From an uncultured Lachnospiraceae bacterium (GTDB lineage Bacteria > Bacillota > Clostridia > Lachnospirales > Lachnospiraceae), in assembly GCA_910586585.1 (NCBI GenBank), contig CAJUKA010000101.1:1-13989 (forward strand): a DNA stretch of 13,989 bases. The letters are read 5' to 3'. A program made the translations under genes and the position numbers. The notes beneath the pieces were generated by a model. It made no database searches, was not told where the DNA came from, and was given only the letters and a program-made list of their open reading frames with translations. Shown piece by piece: positions 1 to 7,040 of the stretch; position 1 is the first letter of the stretch, and every line of letters starts with the position of its first letter.

Positions 1-75
1 AATATCAAAGCTGCTTTTTCGTTTGCACCACCTTCGATTCTTTCCTTAACGATTTATCAGTTTGTACTGGAGAAA

Positions 76-104
76 ATTATACCATAGCCAATTACGAAAA
101 GCAA
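76..104 (-). promoter_or_regulatory. Minus-strand sigma-A-like promoter leading out of the window
   Basis: Read on the minus strand there is a TTGCTT -35 box (99-104), a 17-base spacer and a perfect TATAAT -10 box (76-81) preceded by TGG, so it is close to an extended -10. Transcription would start near position 69 and run leftwards out of the window. No start codon with a convincing ribosome site is visible in the remaining ~70 bases, so the transcript either has a long leader or makes an RNA product. The gene it serves is not in the window. Confidence 0.6.
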
Positions 105-198
105 TCTCCGTTTTGCGTCCCTTGACCGTCTGGATTTTTGCCGTTGCTCTGCTAGTAACATCATTTATTCTTCAACACTGGAAGTTTTAAAAATTCTC

Positions 199-227
199 TT
201 TACAAATACAAAAAAATTTTTTATAAT
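199..227 (+). promoter_or_regulatory. Probable gltB promoter
   Basis: TTTACA (199-204), a 17-base spacer and TATAAT (222-227) match a sigma-A promoter at 11 of 12 positions. The predicted start of transcription is near 234. This is the best + strand promoter in front of gltB. It leaves a leader of about 210 bases that runs through a terminator hairpin before reaching the gene. Confidence 0.7.
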
Positions 228-258
228 GTGAAAAGTAAATAATAAAAAAAGAAAAAGT

Positions 259-303
259 AAGCAACCAATGGCGGTCATAATACTGTTTTTTGGTTGCTTT
301 TTT
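259..303 (+). terminator. Intrinsic terminator in the gltB leader, possible attenuator
   Basis: Bases 259-268 pair perfectly with 290-299 (10 pairs, AAGCAACCAA with TTGGTTGCTT) around a 21-base loop, followed by six T (298-303). On the minus strand the A-rich tract at 242-258 supplies a T tract, so the hairpin could stop transcription both ways. It lies only about 25 bases beyond the predicted start at ~234, so a transcript from that promoter must read through it to reach gltB. I found no upstream sequence able to form a competing antiterminator stem. Protein-dependent antitermination or a short terminated RNA of about 70 bases are both possible. Confidence 0.65.
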
Positions 304-391
304 ATGTACAAAGATAGCTGTCATTGCTTGTATTTTATAGGACAAATGATGGAAAAAAGAAATTTTCAGGAACAGAGCATAGAACGCATCA

Positions 392-412
392 ATTGTCTGA
401 TTATCTGACAAT
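392..412. promoter_or_regulatory. Dyad ATTGTC-N9-GACAAT before the gltB ribosome site
   Basis: ATTGTC (392-397) is the exact reverse complement of GACAAT (407-412), separated by nine bases. It sits 18 bases before the ribosome site. As DNA it could be an operator half-site pair; as RNA it would make a weak six-pair hairpin. No regulator is identified. Confidence 0.35.
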
Positions 413-442
413 AACAGGCAATAAGAAAAAGGAGAGAAGAAA

Positions 443-3400
443 ATGTTTGATACAAAAATAAGTGTTCCCCAAGCGCCGCTTTACAGACCAGAATTTGAGC
501 ATGACAACTGTGGGATTGGTGCAGTTGTCAATATCAAAGGGCTGAAGACACGCGAAACGGTCGAAAATGCATTAAAAATTGTAGAGAATTTGGAGCATAG
601 AGCCGGCAAAGATGCAGAAGGAAAGACGGGAGATGGTGTTGGAATTCTAGTTCAGATATGCCACAATTTTTTTGTCAGAGTGACAAAGCCTTTGGGAATT
701 TCGCTCGGCGGTGAGAGAGAGTATGGTGTGGGTATGTTTTTCTTTCCACAAGATGAGTTGAAAAGAAATCAAGCAAAAAAAATGTTTGAAATCATAGTTC
801 AAAAAGAAGGACTGGATTTTCTTGGCTGGCGGGAAGTACCTTGTGAGCCTTCCGTTTTGGGTCAAAAAGCTGTAGAATGTATGCCTTGCATTATGCAGGC
901 ATTTGTAAAAAAGCCAGTCAGTGTGGAAAAAGGTCTTGCATTTGACAGAAAACTTTATATTGCGAGGCGTGTGTTTGAACAAAGCTCTGACAATACATAT
1001 GTAGTATCGCTTAGCAGTAGAACAATTGTTTATAAAGGGATGTTCTTGGTTACACAGCTTAGAACATTTTTTCAGGATTTGCAAAGTAGTGATTATAGTT
1101 CCGCAATTGCGATTGTGCATTCGCGTTTTTCAACCAACACCAATCCAAGCTGGGAACGGGCACATCCCAACCGATTAATTGTGCATAATGGTGAAATCAA
1201 TACGATTCGCGGCAATGTAGATAAAATGCTTGCGCGTGAGGAGAATATGGAATCGGAATTTTTGAGTCATGAATTTCATAAGGTGCTTCCGGTTGTTAAT
1301 GCGCAGGGATCGGATTCTGCGATGCTGGACAATACACTGGAATTTTTGGTAATGAGCGGCATGGAGCTTCCACTTGCCGTGATGATTACGATACCTGAAC
1401 CCTGGGCAAATAACAAAACGATGTCGCAAGCCAAAAAGGACTTTTATCAATACTATGCAACAATGATGGAACCATGGGATGGGCCGGCGTCAATTCTTTT
1501 TTCTGATGGCGATATCATGGGAGCTGTGCTTGATAGGAACGGACTTCGCCCATCAAGGTATTATATTACGTCTGAAGATCAGCTGATTCTTTCATCAGAG
1601 GTTGGTGTATTGCCAATTGATGCCGCCAAAATTGTGAAAAAAGACAGACTTCGCCCAGGAAAGATGCTTTTGGTAGATACAATCAAGGGAGAAGTAATTG
1701 ATGATGATACCCTCAAGGAAAAATATGCGAAAAGGCGTCCCTATGGAGAATGGATTGACTCTAATCTTGTCATATTAAAAGAATTAAAAATACCCAATGT
1801 AAGAGTTCCGGAATTTACCTACGAAGAAAGACAGCGCATACAGAAAGCATTTGGATACACTTATGAGGAATTGAAGACAAGCATTCTGCCAATGGCAAGA
1901 AACGGCAGTGAGAGTATCGGCGCTATGGGAGTTGATACTCCGATTCCTGTATTGTCCCACACGCATCATCAGCTTTCCCATTATTTCAAACAACAGTTTG
2001 CACAAGTGACAAATCCGCCCATTGATGCAATACGAGAAGAGGTAGTTACCTCTACGACAATCTATATTGGGAAGGATGGGAATTTACTGCACGATACAAA
2101 AAAGAACTGTAATGTATTAAAGGTCGATAATCCAATCTTGACAACTACAGATTTGATCAAGATTAAAAATATGAAAAGAGAAGGCTTTAAGGTTGGAGAG
2201 ATTCCGATTATCTATTACAAAAATATGAATCTTGAGCGCGCAATTGACCATTTGTATGTAGAGGCTGACCGTGCTTACCGCGAAGGGGTCAATATTATGA
2301 TTCTTACTGACCGCGGCGTTGACGAGAATCATATTGCAATCCCTTCCCTGCTTGCAGTTTCAGCAATGCAGAAGCATTTGATTCGCACCAAGAAAAGAAC
2401 AAGTGTTGCGTTGATTATAGAATCAGCAGAACCAAGAGAAGTTCATGATTTTGCGGCATTAATTGGTTATGGCGCCTGTGCAGTGAATCCCTATCTGGCG
2501 CAGGAGTCAATTAAGGAATTAATTGATAATGGAATGCTGGAGAAAGATTATCATGCAGCAGTTGATGATTACAATGCTGCGATTCTTCATGGAATTGTCA
2601 AAATTGCTTCAAAGATGGGAATTTCAACCATTCAGTCTTATCAGGGCTCTCAAATATTTGAGGCAATTGGTATTGATGCAGAGGTCATAAATAAGTATTT
2701 TACAAATACAGTCTGCAGGGTAGGCGGGATTACACTGCAGGATATTGCAAAAGAAGTTGATGCGCTTCATTCCCGTGCATTTGATCCATTAGGACTTGCT
2801 ACAGATCTCACACTTGACAGCCCTGGACAGCATAAATCGAGAGGAGGAGCGGAGGAACATTTATACAATCCAGCTACAATTCATATGCTGCAGCAGTCAA
2901 CCCAGAGAGGCAGCTATGAAATGTTTAAACAGTATTCTTCCATGATTCATGATGAAGAGAACATTCGAAATATCAGAGGGCTTTTGACATTTCATTTTCC
3001 GAAAAAGGGTATATCGATTGATGAGGTGGAAAGTGTAGACCATATTGTGACAAGATTCAAAACAGGCGCTATGTCGTATGGATCGATTTCAAAAGAAGCA
3101 CATGAGACACTGGCAATTGCGATGAATATGCTTCATGGAAAATCAAATTCTGGTGAAGGCGGAGAGGATTTGGAACGAATGACGTTGGGAGCTGACGGAT
3201 TGAATCGCTGTTCTGCAATCAAACAGGTGGCAAGTGGACGATTTGGTGTTACTAGCAAATATTTGGTGAGTGCACAGGAAATTCAAATCAAAATGGCACA
3301 GGGAGCAAAACCTGGTGAAGGCGGTCATCTGCCAGCAGGAAAAGTTTATCCGTGGATTGCAAAAACAAGGCATTCAACGCCAGGTGTTGGTTTGATTTCA

Positions 3401-4996
3401 CCGCCGCCTCACCATGATATTTATTCCATTGAGGACCTTGCGCAGTTGATTTATGATCTCAAAAATGCCAACAAAGACGCAAGAATCAGTGTCAAGCTTG
3501 TCTCAGAGGCAGGTGTGGGAACAATTGCGGCAGGTGTAGCCAAAGCGGGGGCGCAGGTAGTGCTGATTTCAGGCTATGATGGCGGTACTGGAGCGGCGCC
3601 AAAAAGCTCTATCCACAATGCAGGGCTTCCATGGGAACTTGGACTTGCAGAAACACACCAAACATTGATTCAAAATGGGCTTCGGAGCAAAGTGCGAATC
3701 GAGACAGATGGCAAGCTGATGACTGGACGAGATGTTGCAATTGCCGCAATCCTTGGTGCAGAAGAGTTTGGGTTTGCGACAGCGCCGCTTGTGACAATGG
3801 GGTGTGTAATGATGCGTGTATGCAATCTGGATACCTGCCCAGTCGGTGTGGCGACACAGAATCCAGAACTGAGAAAACGATTTCGAGGAAAGCCAGAATA
3901 CGTTGTCAATTTTATGAGGTTTGTTGCACAGGAATTGAGGGAGTATATGGCAGAGCTTGGTGTAAAGACAGTGGACGAACTGGTAGGACGCACAGACTTG
4001 CTTAAGATGAAGGAAAAACTTCCAGAGGGAACGGTCAAGCTTGATTTGCATTTGATATTGAATAATCCTTATCAAAAAGAAAAAGCTGTTTTTAATCCCA
4101 AACAGGCATATGATTTCGCACTAGAAAAAACATTAGATGAAAGGGTATTGTTAAAGCATCTTCGCGGCGCTTTGGAGTCAAGGCAAAAGAAAAGTATTGA
4201 AGTGGAAGTAACTAATACAGACCGTGCATTTGGTACAATATTTGGTGCGGAGATTACAAAGCGTTATCATGACACGCTTGAGGAAGATACGTTTCGTATT
4301 CTTTGCCATGGCTCTGGTGGCCAAAGCTTTGGCGCATTTATACCCAAAGGGTTGACATTAGAGCTTACAGGGGATTCCAATGATTATTTTGGAAAAGGCT
4401 TATCAGGCGGCAAATTGATTGTGTATCCGCCAAAAGGCAGTAGTTTTCAGCAGGATGAAAACATTATTGTCGGAAATGTCGCTTTATATGGTGCGACAAG
4501 TGGAAAGGCATTTATGAATGGTGTTGCTGGCGAACGGTTCTGCGTCAGAAACTCAGGGGCAATCGCTGTGGTTGAAGGAGTAGGTGATCACGGCTGCGAG
4601 TATATGACAGGAGGGCGTGTTGTCGTGCTGGGTGGTACAGGCAAAAATTTTGCTGCTGGGATGAGTGGTGGTATTGCCTATGTTCTTGATGAAGAGTATG
4701 ACCTTTATATGAGAGTGAATAAAGAGATGGTATCAATGAGTGAGATTGTCAATAAGTATGATGTACTTGAGCTGAAAGAACTCATTAGAGAGCATGTGGC
4801 ATGTACCAATTCTGCCAAAGGCAAAAAGATTTTGGATCATTTTGGCGATTACTTGCCCAAATTCAAAAAGATTATTCCATATGATTATGACAGGATGCTA
4901 AAGACAATTGTGCAGATGGAAGAGAAAGGACTAAGTGCAGAACAGGCTCAGATTGAAGCATTCTATGCCAATATGCATACACCGAAAAACGCCTGA
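443..4996 (+). CDS. gltB: Glutamate synthase (NADPH-type) large subunit
   Basis: The 1517-residue product matches the usual length of the glutamate synthase alpha chain, which hydrolyses glutamine and uses the ammonia to turn 2-oxoglutarate into glutamate in the cytoplasm. The start is set by a GGAGAG ribosome site at 431-436. Residues 1-22 look like the propeptide removed in this family, leaving Cys23 (in DNCGIG) as the catalytic N-terminal nucleophile. The class II amidotransferase domain spans about 23-430, with SRFSTNT and HNGEINTIRGN (248-258). A central domain and the FMN-binding synthase domain follow, with AKPGEGGHLPAGK (955-967) and the three cysteines of the 3Fe-4S cluster at 1121, 1127 and 1132 (CVMMRVCNLDTC). 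The C-terminal glycine-rich beta-helix covers about 1260-1450. No frameshift or missing key residue was seen. It is followed by gltD, its electron-transfer partner. Confidence 0.97.
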   Translation: MFDTKISVPQAPLYRPEFEHDNCGIGAVVNIKGLKTRETVENALKIVENLEHRAGKDAEGKTGDGVGILVQICHNFFVRVTKPLGISLGGEREYGVGMFFFPQDELKRNQAKKMFEIIVQKEGLDFLGWREVPCEPSVLGQKAVECMPCIMQAFVKKPVSVEKGLAFDRKLYIARRVFEQSSDNTYVVSLSSRTIVYKGMFLVTQLRTFFQDLQSSDYSSAIAIVHSRFSTNTNPSWERAHPNRLIVHNGEINTIRGNVDKMLAREENMESEFLSHEFHKVLPVVNAQGSDSAMLDNTLEFLVMSGMELPLAVMITIPEPWANNKTMSQAKKDFYQYYATMMEPWDGPASILFSDGDIMGAVLDRNGLRPSRYYITSEDQLILSSEVGVLPIDAAKIVKKDRLRPGKMLLVDTIKGEVIDDDTLKEKYAKRRPYGEWIDSNLVILKELKIPNVRVPEFTYEERQRIQKAFGYTYEELKTSILPMARNGSESIGAMGVDTPIPVLSHTHHQLSHYFKQQFAQVTNPPIDAIREEVVTSTTIYIGKDGNLLHDTKKNCNVLKVDNPILTTTDLIKIKNMKREGFKVGEIPIIYYKNMNLERAIDHLYVEADRAYREGVNIMILTDRGVDENHIAIPSLLAVSAMQKHLIRTKKRTSVALIIESAEPREVHDFAALIGYGACAVNPYLAQESIKELIDNGMLEKDYHAAVDDYNAAILHGIVKIASKMGISTIQSYQGSQIFEAIGIDAEVINKYFTNTVCRVGGITLQDIAKEVDALHSRAFDPLGLATDLTLDSPGQHKSRGGAEEHLYNPATIHMLQQSTQRGSYEMFKQYSSMIHDEENIRNIRGLLTFHFPKKGISIDEVESVDHIVTRFKTGAMSYGSISKEAHETLAIAMNMLHGKSNSGEGGEDLERMTLGADGLNRCSAIKQVASGRFGVTSKYLVSAQEIQIKMAQGAKPGEGGHLPAGKVYPWIAKTRHSTPGVGLISPPPHHDIYSIEDLAQLIYDLKNANKDARISVKLVSEAGVGTIAAGVAKAGAQVVLISGYDGGTGAAPKSSIHNAGLPWELGLAETHQTLIQNGLRSKVRIETDGKLMTGRDVAIAAILGAEEFGFATAPLVTMGCVMMRVCNLDTCPVGVATQNPELRKRFRGKPEYVVNFMRFVAQELREYMAELGVKTVDELVGRTDLLKMKEKLPEGTVKLDLHLILNNPYQKEKAVFNPKQAYDFALEKTLDERVLLKHLRGALESRQKKSIEVEVTNTDRAFGTIFGAEITKRYHDTLEEDTFRILCHGSGGQSFGAFIPKGLTLELTGDSNDYFGKGLSGGKLIVYPPKGSSFQQDENIIVGNVALYGATSGKAFMNGVAGERFCVRNSGAIAVVEGVGDHGCEYMTGGRVVVLGGTGKNFAAGMSGGIAYVLDEEYDLYMRVNKEMVSMSEIVNKYDVLELKELIREHVACTNSAKGKKILDHFGDYLPKFKKIIPYDYDRMLKTIVQMEEKGLSAEQAQIEAFYANMHTPKNA

Positions 4997-5031
4997 AATA
5001 CAGTGTTTTCATCTGAATGTATGACAAATAG

Positions 5032-5118
5032 AATCAATTGGAACCGCTGGAAGCGGCATGGAGGAAAGTTTGAAAGTAAACTTTCAAATATTGATTGGTA
5101 TGTGCGCTAAAGCGCACA
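5032..5118 (+). other. Structured gltB-gltD gap: branched stem plus hairpin
   Basis: AATCAAT (5032-5038) pairs exactly with ATTGATT (5090-5096) and encloses two hairpins: CCGCT-GGA-AGCGG (5044-5056) and TTTGAAAG-TAAA-CTTTCAAA (5069-5088). Directly after comes TGTGCGC-TAAA-GCGCACA (5101-5118), whose last A is the first base of the gltD ribosome site. Two of the three hairpins carry the same TAAA tetraloop. No T run follows, so this is not a terminator. It could set the GltB:GltD ratio by RNA processing or by controlling access to the gltD ribosome site. The structure is drawn by eye. Confidence 0.5.
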
Positions 5119-5124
5119 GGAGGT
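5118..5124 (+). promoter_or_regulatory. gltD ribosome binding site, decides the start
   Basis: AGGAGGT lies six bases before the ATG at 5131. The longer in-frame reading from TTG at 5095 has no comparable site and would add residues absent from the family, so 5131 is chosen. The site abuts the hairpin at 5101-5118. Confidence 0.85.
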
Positions 5125-5130
5125 ATAAAA

Positions 5131-6612
5131 ATGGGAAAACCAACAGGATTTTTAGAATATGAGAGAAAAACTTCTGCGTCGGAGGAACCAAGGGAAAGAA
5201 TCAAACACTTTAATGAGTTTCATGAGCATCTTCCTATGGAAGAACAGCAAAAGCAAGGTGCTAGGTGCATGGAATGCGGCGTGCCTTTTTGTCAGTCCGG
5301 AATGACGATTGCAGGTATGACATCTGGCTGTCCTTTGCACAACTTAGTGCCAGAATGGAACGATTTAGTTTATACAGGAAATTGGGAACGGGCTTATAAC
5401 AGGTTGAAAAAGACAAATAATTTTCCGGAATTTACAGCGAGAGTATGTCCGGCACTTTGTGAGAATGCATGTACTTGCAGCCTGGACGGCGATGCAGTCG
5501 CAACAAAAGAAAATGAATATGCTATTATTGAAAATGCTTATCAGACAGGACTTGCGGCGGCAAAACCACCCAAAGTCCGCACCAATAAGACAATAGCGGT
5601 GATTGGAAGCGGTCCGGCGGGACTTGCGGCAGCCGATCAGCTAAATAAGAGAGGGCACAATGTAACTGTCTTCGAAAGAAATGACCGTGTAGGCGGCCTT
5701 CTGATGTATGGCATCCCCAATATGAAGCTTGAAAAGCATATTATTGAGCGCAAAATAAAAGTGATGGAAGAAGAGGGCGTGAAGTTTGTCACAAACACAG
5801 ATATCAAATCAAAAAAGCATGTACAAGGTTTTGACAGAATTGTGCTTGCCTGTGGTGCATCCAATCCAAGGGATATTCAGGTACCAGGCAGAGATGCCAA
5901 AGGAATTTATTTTGCAGTGGATTTTTTAAAAGGAGTAACAAAAAGTCTGTTAGACTCTGATTTGACAGATAATGCATATATCTCTGCCAAAGGCAGACAT
6001 GTTGTCATTATTGGCGGCGGTGATACTGGAAATGATTGTGTTGCTACTGCTATTAGGCTGGGGGCAAAGTCGGTGACTCAGGTAGAAATGATGCCGAAAG
6101 CACCAGATGTTCGTTCTGTGGACAATCCATGGCCAGAATGGCCCAAAGTCTGCAAAACAGATTATGGACAGGAAGAAGCAGTCGCAGTCTTTGGACGCGA
6201 TCCCAGAATTTATGAATCTACGGTAAAAGAATTCCTTAAAGATAAAAACGGCAGTCTATGCGGTGTAAAGATTGTGAAACTAAAATGGGAAAAGGATGCA
6301 GAGACTGGCAGAGTTGTTATGAAAGAAATTGAGGGAAGCGAACAAGTGCTTGAAGCGCAGCTAGTATTGATTGCGGCGGGATTTTTGGGCTGTCAGAGTT
6401 ATGTAGCAGATGCGTTTCAAGTGAAATTAGATGCTCGAACCAATGTAAAGACATTGCCTGGAACGTACAAAACAAGCGCAGAGCATATTTTTGTTGCGGG
6501 AGATATGCATACAGGACAGTCGCTTGTGGTAAAAGCAATCCGGCAGGGACGCGAGTGTGCACGTGAAGTTGACGAGAGCCTGATGGGATATACCAATATG
6601 GTGATTCAATAA
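5131..6612 (+). CDS. gltD: Glutamate synthase (NADPH-type) small subunit
   Basis: The 493-residue product is the beta subunit, which takes electrons from NAD(P)H through FAD and low-potential iron-sulfur clusters to the GltB FMN. The N-terminal cluster domain has CMECGVPFC (Cys46, 49, 54), Cys67 in SGCPLHN, and CPALCENACTC (Cys106, 110, 114, 116). The FAD-binding Rossmann motif VIGSGPAGLAAA begins at residue 157, and the second nucleotide motif VIIGGGDTGND lies at about 291-301. The C-terminal FVAGDMHTGQSLVVKAIRQGR closes the FAD site. Length is normal for the family. It is 134 bases behind gltB with no terminator between, so the two are very probably one operon. Similar proteins act alone in other pathways, but the adjacent gltB makes the assignment firm. 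Confidence 0.96.
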   Translation: MGKPTGFLEYERKTSASEEPRERIKHFNEFHEHLPMEEQQKQGARCMECGVPFCQSGMTIAGMTSGCPLHNLVPEWNDLVYTGNWERAYNRLKKTNNFPEFTARVCPALCENACTCSLDGDAVATKENEYAIIENAYQTGLAAAKPPKVRTNKTIAVIGSGPAGLAAADQLNKRGHNVTVFERNDRVGGLLMYGIPNMKLEKHIIERKIKVMEEEGVKFVTNTDIKSKKHVQGFDRIVLACGASNPRDIQVPGRDAKGIYFAVDFLKGVTKSLLDSDLTDNAYISAKGRHVVIIGGGDTGNDCVATAIRLGAKSVTQVEMMPKAPDVRSVDNPWPEWPKVCKTDYGQEEAVAVFGRDPRIYESTVKEFLKDKNGSLCGVKIVKLKWEKDAETGRVVMKEIEGSEQVLEAQLVLIAAGFLGCQSYVADAFQVKLDARTNVKTLPGTYKTSAEHIFVAGDMHTGQSLVVKAIRQGRECAREVDESLMGYTNMVIQ

Positions 6613-6670
6613 CGATAGAATAAAGGCAGCTAAATATTTTTGATATATTTCAATACTGTTGTCAAAAAGA

Positions 6671-6708
6671 AAAACCTTGTGACTGTTTCGGCAGTTATGA
6701 GGTTTTTT
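6671..6708 (+). terminator. Terminator of the glt operon
   Basis: AAAACCTTGTGACTG (6671-6685) pairs along its whole length with 6692-6706, including three G-T pairs, around a TTTCGG loop, and is followed by a T run (6703-6708). It lies about 60 bases after the gltD stop and separates the glt operon from feoAB. Confidence 0.85.
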
Positions 6709-6782
6709 GATGCCTTTTTGTTTTCTAATAGAAGTGAAACGTGTTCCAAAGAAATGACAGTTTATGTTACTTTTCACACCCG

Positions 6783-6843
6783 CGCCATGCACTTGCTGCA
6801 TGGCGTCGGAGCAAGCGCCAAAATGCGTGCTTTTTAGCATTTT
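6783..6843 (+). repeat. Compact double hairpin, possible REP-like element or attenuator
   Basis: CGCCATGCA (6783-6791) pairs perfectly with TGCATGGCG (6797-6805) around CTTGC. Next, AGCA-(AG)-CGC (6810-6818) pairs with GCGTGCT (6825-6831), followed by five T (6831-6835), a terminator-like form. AAAATGC (6820-6826) can instead pair with GCATTTT (6837-6843), and TGGCG (6801-6805) with CGCCA (6816-6820), so alternative folds compete. It is more GC-rich than its surroundings, as expected of an intergenic palindromic repeat. Whether it is repeated in the genome cannot be seen from one copy. Confidence 0.4.
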
Positions 6844-6856
6844 GTGTGCATCAATT

Positions 6857-6920
6857 GTTGCAATTCACACCGAAATCGTTGTAAGTATATGAGAAATCTG
6901 GCGTAAGTGTGAATTGTAAC
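6857..6920 (+). promoter_or_regulatory. Long-range inverted repeat in the feoAB leader
   Basis: GTTGCAATTCACAC (6857-6870) and GTGTGAATTGTAAC (6907-6920) can form 14 consecutive pairs with a single G-T wobble, closing a 36-base loop. AATTG (6853-6857) can instead pair with CAATT (6861-6865), giving a competing small hairpin. The repeat ends 107 bases before the feoAB ribosome site. It could be the closing stem of a cis-acting RNA or a spaced operator. It does not match a riboswitch class that I recognise. Confidence 0.45.
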
Positions 6921-7026
6921 CAGTTTATTCCAATGTGTAGAGATATGCGGGAAAAACTATTGCAAGAAACGTTATTAGCATATAGAATGGGACTGGAACG
7001 TGTTAAAAATCAGATTATCACACAAA

Positions 7027-7032
7027 AAGGAG
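7027..7032 (+). promoter_or_regulatory. feoAB ribosome binding site, decides the start
   Basis: AAGGAG lies eight bases before the ATG at 7041, where a typical FeoA sequence begins. In-frame codons upstream (ATG at 6945, GTG at 6909) have only weak ribosome sites, and the latter falls inside the inverted repeat. Confidence 0.8.
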
Positions 7033-7040
7033 ATGACATC

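Larger units (their letters stand above)
1..442. other. Regulatory gap upstream of gltB, no protein gene seen
   Basis: This stretch contains no coding region I can support. The 74-codon minus-strand reading frame at 187-411 has no ribosome site and overlaps promoter and terminator signals, so I treat it as chance. The gap holds a divergent minus-strand promoter on the left, a + strand promoter at 199-227, a hairpin terminator at 259-303, a dyad at 392-412 and the gltB ribosome site at 431-436. I see nothing clear between about 105 and 195. Confidence 0.6.
6613..7040. other. Gap between gltD and feoAB, with terminator and structured leader
   Basis: No protein gene is supported here; the short reading frames lack ribosome sites. 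It holds the glt terminator (6671-6708), a compact hairpin pair (6783-6843), a long-range 14-pair stem (6857-6920) and the feoAB ribosome site (7027-7032). I could not find a convincing -35/-10 pair for feoAB: TAATAG at 6726-6731 is a possible -10 box but lacks a good partner. The promoter is therefore unassigned. Confidence 0.5.

Noticed and set aside
187..411. A 74-codon minus-strand reading frame upstream of gltB
   Set aside because: No ribosome site, biased AT-rich composition, and it overlaps promoter, terminator and dyad signals on the other strand.
3569..4075. Long reading frames on the opposite strand and in other frames inside gltB
   Set aside because: They lie wholly within a highly conserved glutamate synthase domain and have no ribosome sites or family resemblance.
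6640..6837. A 65-codon + strand frame between gltD and feoAB
   Set aside because: It runs through the glt terminator and the palindromic element, with no ribosome site at its start.
6857..6920. Terminal inverted repeats of a small mobile element
   Set aside because: The arms enclose only 36 bases, with no target duplication or transposase, so a leader RNA stem or operator fits better.
6844..7040. A NiCo (czcD-type) metal riboswitch or a Fur box in the feoAB leader
   Set aside because: I could not find the conserved four-way junction cores of the NiCo class nor a GATAATGATAATCATTATC-like box; the inverted repeat present does not fit either.
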